64,000 bases of DNA, from assembly GCA_019022495.1 (NCBI GenBank), contig JAFEKR010000012.1:1584196-1648195 (forward strand). Direction: 5' to 3'. Shown here piece after piece: positions 1 through 12,902 of this stretch. The notes beneath the pieces were generated by a model. It did no database searches, had not been told where the DNA came from, and saw only the letters and a program-made list of their open reading frames with translations. A program made the position numbers and the translations under genes. The stretch's first letter is position 1. The number at the start of each line of letters is the position of its first letter. Origin of the DNA: Epichloe hybrida (taxonomy: Eukaryota > Ascomycota > Sordariomycetes > Hypocreales > Clavicipitaceae).

Positions 1-1370
1 GTCTCTTATAGGGTGTAGTTAAGCCTTTACTTAGGGAGCGGGTAGTAAAGTAAGAGGGCTATTTAAGATATCCTACTTTAGTAGTATTTTACTTCTCTTT
101 TAGGATAGGATAGTCCCTTAACTAGGCTAGGTGTAGTCTAGAGTATAGGATATAGTTCTCCTTTATTTATCTGTCTTTTATAAGGTAGGAGGACTCTCTA
201 TCCTTATAATAGCTAGCTTTACACTTACTATACCTTAGTGCTACTTTATAGAACTTAGCTATATGGCTTATTTAGAAGTAATTATAGTATTATTAGGGTT
301 ATAGGGTCTTATTATATAGTTTAGTTTAGAAAAGCTTTGCTTTAAAGACTATGCTATCTTAGTATATCTTATTAGTATCTTTTACTTTAGCTAGGCCTAG
401 TATTAGAGTGGTTCTTTAGGCGCCTTTGCCCTAGGGTTATCTTGCTATTGCCTTTACTATATTTACCTTATTAGCTTTTCTAATTTCTATTACTAGGTTC
501 TTAAGAGAGGTATGTTTAGTTAGGAATCCTTTAATAATAATGCTAAGCACGTAATAATAAAGGGCTGCCTCTAGCCTAAATACTTTAGTAATTTATTTTT
601 AGTCTTCTCTATATTAGGTAGCGTTTCCTTTAAAGGTAATAATTATATTCTTACTAGGGAGTCTGCTAGCTACTACTACTATAGCCTAGCCTATAGCTTT
701 GTTTACTACTATTACTATATCTTCTATACCCTTAGACTAGAGTAATTCCTAGATAGTATTCCCTTTAATAAGTACCTCTTAGTCCTATCTACTAGGGATT
801 TAGAGGGGGGGAGGTAAGCTATTTATTTATTTAGGAGCTAGGCTAGTAGTAATACTTACCTAGGTTAGAGTGTTACTTCCTTTAGTTTCTTCTTTAATAG
901 CCTCTTTAAGGGCTTATTTAAGGGCTTCTTTAGTGGTGTGAATATTACTATTATTATAGTTTATTACCTTTGCTTTAGCTTAGGCGCGGTTTACTGCCTA
1001 TCTAGCAATAGCTTTAGTAATATGCTATACCTAAGTAACTTTATTACTAGGGATAAGGCTTGTGATTTTATTATAGTATTTTATATTATCTAGATGTTTA
1101 AATTAGATCTAGTCTATTATAGGGTTATTCTTGCTACTCTAAATGTTAAACTATCCTATTCTTACGTTTAGGTAGTGGTAGCTCTATACTAGCCCCCTTT
1201 CTCCTAAGTTAATTACTATTAGCACGTTCGCACTCCTGCTACTAGCTCTATTATAATATAATATTATAGGGGGGGGTAAACAGAGGTAAGGAATTTAAAT
1301 ATTAATGTGGTTTGTATTTTAGAGGCGATTCCGGACCTTTAGATTGGTGCGGAAGTTTGTGCGAAGGTTT
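1..1370 (-). pseudogene. Tad1-like LINE ORF1 (gag-like), RIP-degraded
   Basis: Read on the minus strand through stops, this stretch gives a gag-like protein ending in two degraded CCHC zinc knuckles. The first lies at about 300-180 (HIAKFYKVALRYSKC-like, Cys changed to Tyr) and the second at about 170-105 (LHLAxLRDYPILKEK-like, where a GPHPAWxRDCP type of motif is usual). This matches ORF1 of fungal Tad1-type non-LTR retrotransposons, an RNA-binding protein. Gln and Trp codons have become TAA/TAG throughout, as RIP does. A second copy at 56737-60828 shares the same 5' boundary (the GCGAAGGTTT end at 1370), so this is a true LINE 5' end. ORF2 would lie to the left, outside the window. Confidence 0.7.
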
Positions 1371-1396
1371 AAAACTATATCTGCTTAGAATATATA

Positions 1397-1442
1397 TATA
1401 TTATTTACGCTAGTTAGCTCTATAGATAGCTATTACTAGTAC
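1397..1442 (-). mobile_element. 46-bp 5'-truncated LINE 3' end
   Basis: The 46 bases match the 3' end of the LINE at 5161-8861 (TTATTTACGCTAGTTAGCTC) and are bounded by perfect 15-bp direct repeats, TGCTTAGAATATATA, at 1382-1396 and 1443-1457. Such a short insert with a long target duplication is expected from target-primed reverse transcription that stopped almost at once. Confidence 0.8.
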
Positions 1443-1607
1443 TGCTTAGAATATATAATAAAAGATATATTTTCCTTTAGATAAAAAGAGACCTTTTTAT
1501 TAAAAATAAAAACTTACTTAAAGAGGCTAGTCTTAACTATTTTATAATAACTTTATAAAGGTTTCTTATTAAAGAGAGTATCTAGTATAAAAAGGCAATA
1601 TAATAAC

Positions 1608-3271
1608 CAGAGCATTACATTACATTACATTACATTGTGTAATGTTTGTAATGTAATGTAATTATTACACATTACATTACATTACACATTACATTACATT
1701 ACACATTACATTACATTACATATAATTATTTGTAATTAAATGTAATTATTTTTTATTTTTCATTACATTACACATTACATTACATTACATTACACCCCCC
1801 TTTCACACATTACATTACATTACATTACACCCCCCTTTCACACATTACATTACATTACATATAATTATTTGTAATTAAATGTAATTATTTTTTATTTTTT
1901 AATATTTAGGTTAAGTAATTAGAAATTAATAGTAAGAAATAACTTAAATAATTAGAAAAGTATATATTAGGTTTCTAAAAATATAGATTAAGGTTAAATT
2001 ACTATACTAATCTTAATTATAACTTATAAAACTAATAAAACTTACTTTTTAAGCTTATGTCTTAGAAAAATATTAAAAACTTACTTTTAAGTATACTTTT
2101 TTTAATAGAAAATTATATATATTTAAGTAAATAAGCTATAAAGAAGTTAATACTATTATTAGTTAGACTTACTTTAGACTTACTTTAGACTTACTTTTAA
2201 GTATACTATCTTTTCAAGAGAAAATCATATATATCTAAGCTAATAAGCTATAAAGAAGTTAATAGTATTATTAGTAAGACTTACTTTAGACCTACTTTTA
2301 TATATACTTCCTTTTTAAGAGAAAATCATAAATATTTAAGCTAATAAGCTATAAAGAAGTTAATAGTATTATTAGTAAGACCCACTTTTATATATACTTT
2401 CTTTTTAAGAGAAAATCATATATATCTAAGTAAATAAGCTATTAAGAAGTTAGTACTATAATTAGTAAGACTTACTTTAGACTTACTTTTAAACTTACTC
2501 TAGAAAATACCTTTTATTTAAAATAAAATTATATATAACTAGGTAAATAAGCTATAAAAAGGTTAATTATATTATAAATAAACCCTATTATATACTTAAT
2601 TTTTATTTATACCTTAAATAAACTATATTATTATTTTATAGCTTTAAATTCTTAAAAACCTATATTACTTATAAGCTTTTTAATTTCCTTTACTAAAAAG
2701 AAATAAACTTTTATTTTAAAAAGTATAATATTTATTTATTAACTTTATAAAATTAGATTTTATATTCTATCTTAAGTAAATTTACTTTTAATAATATAGG
2801 CTTTTTAAAGATTTCTTTATTAGTTCTTAATATAATTATTTAGACTTATAATATATTATTTTATATTAAATTTTAAAGTATATATAGGGTATGATTTAGT
2901 AAAATAAATACTTAGGTTAAATAATATAATATTAAATCTTAGAAATTAGATTTATTAGTATTTTAAAATCGTATAATATAAAACAAAATTCAAGGATTTC
3001 TATTATACTCTTAAACCTATATAGTATACCCTACACCCTAATATATAACTAAGAATCTAAAACTAAGGAAACTTTAATAATTTATAGTAAATAAACTAAA
3101 ATAGTTATTAAATTAACACTAATATTAACTTAATAAAGAAAAATCCATATAATATTATAAGATCTTAATATACCCCACTTTTATTTTCCCCTAACATTAC
3201 ATTTGTAATGTTTGTAATGTAATGTAATGTAATATGTAATAATTACACATTACATTACATTACATGCTCTG
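1608..3271. mobile_element. hAT-1: non-autonomous hAT element
   Basis: The element begins CAGAGCAT and ends ATGCTCTG, an inverted terminal repeat of the hAT type (CAGRG start). Both ends carry dense subterminal ATTAC/GTAAT arrays. The left 300 bp matches the left end of hAT-2 at 25399 and the right 400 bp matches the right end of hAT-2 at 56728. It has no transposase and is therefore probably mobilised in trans by the hAT-2 type of transposase. Its two 8-bp flanks differ (ATAATAAC left, CATAAGCT right). The right flank is Gypsy A protease sequence, but the missing Gypsy part is not on the left. Confidence 0.8.
2090..2580. repeat. Tandem repeat inside hAT-1
   Basis: Four to five copies of a roughly 90-125 bp unit follow one another. 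Each has AGAAAATCATATATATCTAA, then AATAAGCTATAAAGAAGTTA, then one to three copies of GACTTACTTTA. Copies differ in the number of the last short motif. Confidence 0.75.
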
Positions 3272-4310
3272 CATAAGCTTAATTAGGCTAAGGCTATAGC
3301 ACCTATCTTAAAGGTAGTAGGGGCTTTAATAGTTCCCTAATATAGTGTCTATAAGGTACCTATTATAATTAAAGATTTATAAGGTAAAGAGAAAGACCTT
3401 AAGTTACTATATATAGCTATTAATAAGGACCTAAGAGTAAAGGGAAGCCTTATATTAATTAAAATATATATACTTATAAAAGAATATATATACCTATACT
3501 TATACTTATAAGAATAGTAGTTTAAAAAGAGAAAGGTAGCTTTTTTACTACTAACTCCTTATAAGTTTATAAAGGTAATATATAATAAGATAATAGTATA
3601 TACTATTATAAGGGTTATAGAAGATAAGTTTATACCCCTTAAAGATAAAAAGAAGGTAAAAGTATATAAAACTATTAAAGATATTCTAGAGGAACTATAT
3701 AAGTTTAAAGATATATTTATATTAGATAAGGTAAGGAGTCTTTTATTAAAGAAGTTAACTAACTATATAATTAATCTTATACTAGAAGCTCTACCCCTAT
3801 ATAAACTAATTTATTCTCTCTCCTAAGGTAAACTTAGGGAGCTCTAGGAATATATTAATAATAACCTAAAGAAAGGCTAGATAAAACCCTTAAAGAGCCT
3901 AGTAGGTATACTTATTTTATTTATACTAAAGAAGGATAGAATGCTTTAGCTATATGTTAACTATTAGGGACTTAATAAGATAATATAAAAGAATTACTAT
4001 ACTCTCCCCTTAATTTTAGAGATTCTTAATTAATACTAAGGGGCTTATTTTTTTTAAAGATTAATATTAAGGATATATACTACTAGATTTATATAAAGGA
4101 GGGTAATAAGTAAAAGATAGCTTTTTATATGTGTTATAGGCACTATAAGTACCTTATAATACCTTTTAGATTAACTAATACCCTAGCTACTTTTTAAAGC
4201 TATATTTATAAGGTACTCTATAGGCTAGTTAATACTATTTATATAGTATATCTAGATAATATCTTAATTTTCTTCAAGATAGAAAAGAAGTATACTAAAT
4301 ATATTAAGTA

Positions 4311-5043
4311 ACCCCTCCTAGGCACGAGGTAAAACTGCTTAAATTATAGATCTCTATTTTTTAACACCTTTTCCAAATATCTAGCCTTCTTCTCTAGCTT
4401 TTTATTTCCCTTCTTCTTCTTACTTTTCCTAAATTTCTTAATATTTTCTTTAGTTTTTTAAATTTCCTTATCTAGAATTTCCTCGGATTTTTAGATAGCT
4501 ATTAGGTTCTATAGCCTAGTAGTTATAGCCCCTAGCTTATGGTTACCCTTAGCTATACTATTTTCTAATTAGTTAGTTGTTAATTAGTTAATTAGTAGCC
4601 CTTAACCTACCTATGAATTCGAATTAGAGTGGAGTTAAGTGAGGATAAGTTATGTTTTTTTTTAGGGTTTAAGTTTACCTTAGAGCTTTAAAGGATAAGT
4701 TATAAGATAGAAGAGATGTAAAGAGATAGACCAAACATAGTCGTAGAGAAAGGGGGAATCACGTTAATTTATGCTATAAGTAAAACTCAAATGGATTTGA
4801 GTTTAACTGCGGTCGCGAATTATGACTGTATTCACAAAGTTTGTCGCAAACTTTGTATTAACTTTTCAGCCCCTAAATTTGTGGCTTAAAGCTTATTTCT
4901 TTTATGTTTTACCTAACACTATAGTAATTATTGAATTTGGTTATTACATGTGGCACTAGCTAGGTATTGCTAGTAATTTTTTGGTTCCTTGAAAATTAGA
5001 TGCATTGGCCACAGCTAATGACCCCAAAAAAAAATTAAAAATC
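4311..5043 (+). mobile_element. SINE-like retroposon, full-length copy 1
   Basis: The 733-bp element starts ACCCCTCCTAGGCACGAGG, ends GACCCC followed by an A-rich tail (AAAAAAAAATTAAAAATC), and sits between perfect 13-bp direct repeats, AATATATTAAGTA, at 4298-4310 and 5044-5056. It interrupts the Gypsy A reverse transcriptase. An inverted copy with the same two ends lies at 54734-55527, and a 5'-truncated one at 24002-24115. The tail, the long target duplications and the 5' truncation indicate copying by LINE-type machinery. I see no intact protein in it. I did not find a convincing tRNA-like promoter, so SINE is used only in the sense of a short non-autonomous retroposon. Confidence 0.8.
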
Positions 5044-5160
5044 AATATATTAAGTAAGTCTTAGAGTATATAAGATTAGTAAAGCTATATATAAAACTCT
5101 CTAAGTACTCTTTCTATAAGAAGTTAGTAAAATTCCTAGGGTTTATTCTCTTTATTAATA

Positions 5161-8100
5161 TATATATATTATTTACGCTAGTTAGCTCTATAGAAGGCTA
5201 TTACTAGTACTTCTACTACTAAGTTAAAAGGGAAAACCCTATACTAGGAAGAAAAACCCCCTTACGTCTATATATAGGCTAGCGCTAGCCTTATAACAGG
5301 TTTACGCTACTTAGTGTGTTTCCTATTATAAGTATTTATTACTAGCTTACGCTAGCCTTATCCTATTAAAAAGAAAAAAGAAAGGAAAAATATATAGAAT
5401 AAGCCCCTTCTAGTCCTATTCTAGTATAATTATATATCTATTCTAAGTCTCTTTGCTTTAAGCTAGGGTAGAGTGAATCTGGATTTATAGTGTTAATTCA
5501 CTTTATATTCACTTTTACGCTAACTCTTTTATAGCCTTACTTTTTAGCTATCTCTAGCCTACCTTTACCTTATATATCTAGTAAAGTCTAAGTACCTAGT
5601 TTTATTTAATTAGTATAAGGGGAGGGTAGTTATAGCCCTAGACTAGTATAGTCCTAGGTTAAGATTACTTATGTGTTATTAGATTTGTTAATTACGTTAT
5701 ACTTTGTTTTTAAGTAAGTTATTTAAATTATTCCCCTCCCCCCCCTCTATAAGTATAAAAAAGAGCTCTCCCCCCCCTAGGGTCCTAGTCTCTTTCTTCT
5801 TTTTATATTAAACTTCCTATAAGTTTTTCTTTTCTTTCTAGCTATTTAAGGCTATCCTAGGCTAGGGTTAGGTTATTTACTAATATTTACTATAGATTTA
5901 GACTAAATCTAGTATAATAGCGCTAGAAGCTATAAGTACTCTAGTATTACTACTTATCTAGCTTTAATTTACCTAGGAATCTTATAAGTATAAGAACTTC
6001 CTAAGGAAGTCTATAACTAAGAAATAATATATATAAGTTATAGAGAAGGGTCTGTCTATAAGTTATATTTACTTCTACTCTAGGCCTAGTTTACTACTAA
6101 TTTGCTTTAGCTTAGTAAACTAAGAGAAATCTAATATATCTCCTATAAATCTTATTTAGTTTAGGACCTTAGGTATTAATGCTATCTTATTATTAGTAAG
6201 TTAGTCCTACTTTAGCTTAGTAATAGGGCTAACTTGCTAAATAAGGGTAGCTACTAACGCGTGTTTTAACTATTAGGTTTAGAACTATTAATACTACTAG
6301 GTAATAATTACCCTTACTCTAGCTTAGTTCTATATCTAATCTATTATTTAGCTAAATTTATCTAGTAATTAAAATAAGCACTAGTAGTTAGTTAAGACCT
6401 AGGCTTCTATAGCTAATAGGGGTGTGGTAAGTTTGCTCTAGCTTAGTAGTAGTTTTATCCTAGCTTTAATATCTTTCTTAATAGGCCCTAGAAGGCTTCT
6501 AGGACTAGGTTAAGAAGCTTTACACTAGTAATTAGGTAAAGAAAAAATAAAGCACCTTAGTAGTAAGCTTAGACTAGGCTAGTTTCTTTAAGGAATAATA
6601 TACTAAGCTTATCTTTTAGCTTATACACCTTAACACATATATAGTAGAGATAAACTATCTCTTACTTACTATTATCCCTACAAAAAGTTATAACTAGGTA
6701 GCTATAGGTGTAATTCCTATCCTAGAGGAGGAGTAAGGTAGTAGCTTAATTTTAACTTAAAGTAAGGGTAGTAGTAGGCTAGTAAGACTTATAATACCTA
6801 GAGTTTATAGTTAAAATTAATCTAATAATAGTTCTAGACCTAAATATTCTTTATTATAATTATAAATTATAAAATTAGTCCCTTCCCTAGCTTACCTCTA
6901 TGCCTATACTATTTATTCTATCCCTTATACTAGATTTATAATTAGGAGGTTTTCTATTTATTAATAGAGTTAGCCTAGGTCTAGTAGTATTCTAAGCTAT
7001 CTTATAGCTAGCTCCTATACTAATAAGTAATATTAGAGTTATCTTATACTAAGGAACCATTTAGCTAAATATTTTGCTTTTTAAGGTTTATTTAAGGCTA
7101 GCCTTACCTCCTATACGTTAGTAAGCTATTACTACTAAGGTTACCTATAGTTATATTTACTATAATTAACTAGTATATAGTATTAGTCTTTTATAGCTTA
7201 ACTATAGTTATATAAGGGCAAAACCACCCTAGGAACTTTCCTTTAGAATAGGAACTTATTTAGGCCTATCTTTCCTATGTATAGTTAGATAATTATTAAA
7301 GAGACATGCTTATCTATATTAGTGTGAAATTCCTAGATTTCCTTTAGGTTATAGGAGGGTAAGTAGTCTTTAGTTAGTTCTCTAATGTGTTTACTCTAGG
7401 CTAGCCTCTCTTTACTATACTAGTCCTCCTAATGTTTCTTCTATTTCTTATCTAAGTCTATATCTAGTTTATTATTAATAGATAAGGGTCTTCTTCTATA
7501 GTATAGTACTATTATAACTAAGTTAGCTATAGCTTAGATTATCCTTACTATCTTACTATTAATAATTTTATCTTTAAACCTTTACTTTATTTTATTTAGG
7601 TAAAGGTTAAGGGGGGGGATATATATCTTAACCTTTAGTTATATAATAGGTATAGCCTTAAATGCCCCTATAATAATCTAGAGATAAGCTAATTAATTTA
7701 CTATAAAGCTTTTTACTACTTCTCTAAGCTTTTCTCCTTTCTTAGTAAGGGTATAGTAAGTGCTTACTCTATAAGCAAGGATAGGCTAGACTACCTATAT
7801 ATATAGGAGTCTAGTATCTCTAAAGCTATATCCCTAGGCTAATACTACTAGCTTAGAGAGTGTAAGCTACTACTAGGCTAACTTACCCTTAAGGATATTT
7901 CTATAAGCACTTTAGTTAAGTTTTTTATTAACTTATACTTCTAGGAATTTATATAATTCTATAGGCACTATCTCCTTTACTTTAAGCTAGACTCTAGCCT
8001 AGGGAGGTCTATAGGACTTACTAAAGTATATAAGTTTAGTTTTAGCTAGGTTAAACTTAACTCTTACTTACTTTACTTATTCCTTATAGATCTTTTATAT

Positions 8101-8861
8101 AGCTTTAAGTCTTCTTTAGGTCTATACTATATTCTTACTAAAGGCTACTATATTTATATTATTTATAAATCCTATAGCTACTATACCTAGAATAGCCTAG
8201 AGGTAAATATAAAGCTTTACTAAGTAAAGTAAGAAAAGGATTAGGGAGAGAGGTAAACCTTATAGGGTACTAGCCTTAATTATAAATAGTCTAGAGAGTC
8301 CTTTATTAAAGCTAAGCTAGCTTATTCTATCTATAAGGAAGCTTTATATTACTATTATTAGCTATTATAAGACTCCTATCTTTATAAGTAAGTATATTAG
8401 GTATAGGTAGCTAACTTTATTAAACACTAAAGATATATTTATTTATACTAGTAAGGTAATACTACCCCTTCCCTAGGCCTCCCTAAAATATTTAATAAGG
8501 ACTCTTATTATAGTTTCTATTAATTTATTTATCCTATTACCTATCTAGAGTTTAGGGAGTAGCCCCTTTACCTTAGTAAAGGCTATAAGTTACTTTACTA
8601 TTACTACTTCTTTAATCTTTCCTACTATATTAAGTAGCAAGATTAGTCTCTATATATTAGCTCTCCTTATTTCCTTAGTGGTTTTACTAGGTTTCCTAAT
8701 TACTACTACTCTTATGGTTTAGAAGCGGGCTAGGAAATATCCTATTTCTAGGACTATATTTAGGAGCCTAGCTATGGCATCTTTGGCCGGGTCGTCGCAG
8801 GCTTTGATAAGGCCCGCTAGGAGTTCGTCGTCCCCCAGCGCCTTCTAGCTAGCCATGTTTG
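5161..8861 (-). mobile_element. 5'-truncated Tad1-like LINE (ORF2 reverse transcriptase)
   Basis: The LINE is flanked by perfect 14-bp repeats, TCTCTTTATTAATA, at 5147-5160 and 8862-8875. On the minus strand it opens inside ORF2 and reads as a non-LTR reverse transcriptase: LLNIVGKIKE, KGLLPKLQIGNR, then QGLPLSPILFLLYLV and GFINNINIVAF, where the family has GFVDDVNI. The two catalytic Asp are now Asn through G-to-A change. The 3' end at the left is TA-rich. It has inserted into the Gypsy A reverse transcriptase, whose frame continues on the other side. The first 90 bases of the truncated ORF2 (8770-8860) are GC-rich and unmutated, unlike the rest. Confidence 0.85.
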
Positions 8862-10247
8862 TCTCTTTATTAATAGGATATTAATAAATACTTACTAAGT
8901 TAATATAATTAGGGAATAGAAGGAGCCTATAAGTTTTAAGAATATATAGTTATTCCTTAGATTCTATAACTTTTATTAATAGTTTATTTATAAATACTCT
9001 AGGATTATAATATCTTTTTATACGCTAATAAAGGGTAGTTAAAATAGTATTTAGACTAGGAGATTTATATTTAGAGAAAAGAAGTAGTTAGTGTTTTACT
9101 AGCTAAAAAATACCTTTTAGTAAGCGCCTTTACTTTAATACTATAACCTAAGTTAAGCGGTATATATTAAGATAAATACCTTAATTTTTATAATAGTAAG
9201 GATTCTATTTTAGTAGGATAATAAGGGCTATTAGTATTTAGTAGCCTTTTAGTTAAGGAAGTTTATAAATACTAAATATAACTATAGTATAGCTAATTAA
9301 GAGTTACTTACTATAGTAAAGTTATTTAAATACTAGTAATATTATATTAAAGGTATAAAGATACCTATAGAGGTTTTATTAGACTATTATAACCTATAGA
9401 CCTTTATAAGGTAGTAAAAGCTAAATAAAAGATAGGTATAATAGTATATATTCCTTTACTCTTTTTATTTTATAATTAAGTATAGACTAAGGAAAAGTAA
9501 CCTTATAAATACACTATTAAAAAGGTTTAATTATAAGGGTAAACTTATATTAAATAAGGCACTCTTACTAAAGCTTTAAAGAAAAATAGTAAATATCTTT
9601 ATAGTAAAAAAAGAAGTACTAATATATTAAAGAAGTTATAGTATAATACTAGTCTTAGAACTTACTAAGGTAATAGTAACCTAGGTAAAAGGCTAGTTAG
9701 CTACTATAAATCTAGTAATAGGTTAGCTAAATAAGGGTAATTTTAAGGAGAAGGTAATATATATCTAAGATATTGGTATAGTATAAGTAATTTAAGGGGC
9801 TATTATATTACTAAATCCTTACTAATCTATAGTAAATAAACTATAAGTATAACTACTATAAAAAGTATAAAACTAAAATCTAGATTTATAAAAGTATAAA
9901 AATAAGGTTAACTCCTAAGTAAAAGGGAGGGGAAAGGCTAGTCTATAGTTATATAGTATAAGAGGCCTCCTAATATATAAAGACTAGGTAATTATTCTAT
10001 AGGAGCCTATCTTATAATAAGAGCTTCTATAGCTATACTATAATAATTTACTAGTAAGTTACTTTAGGACTAAATACACTCTTAAGCTACTAAAACATTA
10101 CTATTAGTAGCTAGTAATAAGTAAAGCTATTTTAGACTATATATTTAGTTATAGAGTATACTAGCGTATAGTAGCTAGGTGGCACTACCTATATAAAAGC
10201 CTTAAATTACTACTAATACTAAAGTAACTATAGGTAAAGATCTTAAT

Positions 10248-10514
10248 TATTAGGAGCACGGAGGCTAGGGAGTCGCGGATAGGATAGTTACATAATGGAG
10301 CCTTCGGATAAGCCTTAGCCTACGCGGATAACTAAGTAGCTGCTAGATAGCTATATGCACATAGTAGGGTATTTAGATAAGGACTGCCTATAAGAGATAT
10401 AGAAAGTTAGAGTTTAAGACTTTTATATACTTACCCCTAAGTAGTAGCTCTCTAGCTATAACTAAGAACCTTAGCCTTCACTTCGTTTATATCTCTCCCA
10501 CCATAGTCGTGACA
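10248..10514 (+). mobile_element. Solo LTR of the 34-45 kb chromovirus family
   Basis: The 267-bp sequence starts TATTAGGAGCACGG, ends GTCGTGACA, and is flanked by perfect TTAAT repeats at 10243-10247 and 10515-10519. It is the same length as, and clearly homologous to, the three LTRs at 34129, 41675 and 45078. It interrupts the Gypsy A integrase and was left by LTR-LTR recombination of a full element. It is less AT-rich than its surroundings. Confidence 0.9.
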
Positions 10515-11560
10515 TTAATAGACTTTATTATAAGTCTACTACTAGTGTAGCTAGGTAAGCAAGAAACTAATATAATCCTAGTAATTATAGACTAATTTAC
10601 TAAGTATACTATTTTCCTTCTTATAAAGACTATAATTAATATAGTAAAATTAGTAAAGTTATTCTATAAGGAGATTAAGCTATAATTTAGAGTGCTAGAG
10701 GGTATTATATTTAATAGAGGGTTAGTATTTATAAGCTAATTCTAGTTAGAGGTATATTACTAGTTATATATAAAGTAAAGGCTTTTAATAGTGTTTTACC
10801 CCTAAACTAATAGGTAAATAAAGAGAATAAATTAAGTACTTAAATATTACTTATAATACTTTATTAAAGAAAACTAATAGCTATAGCTAAAGTTACTCCT
10901 AATAGCTTAATTTATATATAATAATACTATTAATAGGATAATAAGTTACTTCCTTAACTATAGTCTTATAAGCTATTTACCTAAGTTTTACCTAGCTCTT
11001 AAGGGTAGGAGTAAGAAGAGAGAGGTTCTAGAAGCTTATATATATATCTAGAAGCTATATAAGGTTAAGGAGAAACTAGTATATAACTAGGTAAGAGTTA
11101 CTAAAGTATAGGTAAAGTACTATAACTAATAATACTAGCTATTAACCTTAAAAAGAGAAGACTTAGTACTACTATTAGTAAAGAATATTAAACTTAAGGA
11201 TATAAAATAAAAGCTAATCCCTAGATTTATTAGGCTATTTTAAATACTTAATACTATAGGTAAATAAGCATACTAACTAGTATTACCTAATAAGTATAGT
11301 TAACTATATAATATATTCTATATTAGCTTATTAAAGCTATAGAATTACTAGGAAAACACCTTAGATAAGGATATACTAATACCTAATCTTAAAGATAATA
11401 ATAATAAGTTTAAAGTTAAAGAAGTTAGGGATTATAGGAAGATATATAAAGGTAATAAATACCTAGTAAAATAGAAGGGCTAGCTAAGTAAATATAACTA
11501 ATAGGTAGTAGTAAAAGATATAGAAAGCGCTTAATATATAATTTAAGCTTTCTATTAAAG

Positions 11561-12902
11561 TAAAATAAGTAAGAAGTATAGTAAGATATAAGTAATTTAT
11601 AAGTAATAAGGAATAAGGTAATTATAAAAAAGGTAAGGCCTTATTAGCTATTATTATACTCTATTTAAAAACCTTATTAAACTATTTACTAAATAATAAA
11701 ATAAAAAATACTTATAAGAAAGGGAGTCTTAAGGGAAACCCTTTTATAGTTACCCCCTTATATATTAAAATAATACTATTATAAAGGAGGTACTTAGTGC
11801 TTTCTTTATCTTTATAAACTACTATCTTTATTACCTAGAAAAACTAGTGTTTTACTACCCCCTAGGGTATAAATCCTAGATTATAATATTATAGCTATAA
11901 AGTTATTTTTGCCTTCTAGGAGTTATAATATATAGTATAGTTTAGCTAGGAAAAGTTAGTAAATAAGTAATAAAAGAGAAGTAATATATATAATTCCTAG
12001 GGCTAGAGTAGGAAATATAGTAACTAAAAGTTACTAGTATAAAATAATATACTAATTATATATATCTAAAGTAGCTTACTAAAAAAGTAAGTAAAGACCT
12101 AGAGAATAAATAGTAAAATATACCTAATAAACCTTAGTAGCCCTAGTTAAACTAAAGGAAATATAATAAGCTATATTAGTATAATTAAACCTTAAAATAA
12201 GATTTAGATAATAAGTACTAAAATAGTAGTAAGTTACTTCTAAAAATATATAGTCTTTAGGGTTATTAGAAACCTAATTACTTAGGGTATTTATTAAAGT
12301 TTTTACCTAATTAAGGATAGTAAGAAAATCTAGGAAATCCCCTTATATAGTTAGTATTACCTAGAGAGATATAGGTAATTAAGGACTAAAAAAGTAAGGA
12401 ATATAATATACTTACTATCTTATAAGTATTACTATATTTAATATACTAGATATAACGCTTTAAATATTTTTCTTTAATAATAGTAGTTAGCACGCTAGGG
12501 AATTAATAGTTAATCTAGGGGATATTAGGCTTAGCTAGTGAATTCTTCTTAAAATCTATATAACCTATATATAAATAATATATATAAGAATATTCTTTTA
12601 AATAGATATTAGGGATAGCTATAATAATAATACTCTTAATGCTTTCCTTATCTAATTCTATTTTAATAATAAGGTAAGTATAAAGGTAAATTTATAGTAA
12701 CTAATAATTTAATAGTATCTAGGGAAAAGTTACTATATATAAGAAAGGGAAAAGTTAGTAATATAATAAGGAGTTATAAGTGAATTTATACTTAAACACT
12801 AATATTATTTATTATTATTTTAGTATAGCTATTACTTAGTAAATAGCTAGATAGTACTTACTAAAAGCTATTTAGGAGCCTAGCTAAAAGTAAGGGGGTA
12901 AT
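11561..12902 (+). other. Gypsy A 3' non-coding region
   Basis: This TA-rich stretch lies between the Gypsy A chromodomain and its 3' LTR. I can read no conserved protein in it. It ends in a purine tract (AAAAGTAAGGGGG, about 12883-12900) directly before the LTR, a likely polypurine tract for plus-strand priming. Confidence 0.5.

Larger units (their letters stand above)
3272..11560 (+). pseudogene. Gypsy A pol: RT, RNase H, integrase, chromodomain
   Basis: Read through stops, 3650-4310 gives a Ty3/Gypsy reverse transcriptase: a KPLKSLVG-type entry, a VNYQGLNK region, the fingers YRHYKYLIIPFRLTNTLATF, and the catalytic YxDD read as YLDN, a G-to-A change. It resumes at 5057-5146 (KLSKYSFYKKLVKFLGFI) and at 8876 (FLRFYNFYQQFI, tether region). 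RNase H follows at about 9000-9500 and the integrase core at 10516-11000, where ILVIIDQFTKY and the FNRG site (usually DRG) can be read. A chromodomain-like end (YRKIYKGNKYLVKQKGQ) lies near 11430-11480. Many Trp and Gln codons are now stops, so the gene is dead. Confidence 0.85.

Noticed and set aside
1608..1900. CRISPR array or telomere repeat (ATTAC runs)
   Set aside because: The runs vary in length, have no spacers, and sit at both ends of hAT elements, so they are subterminal transposon repeats.
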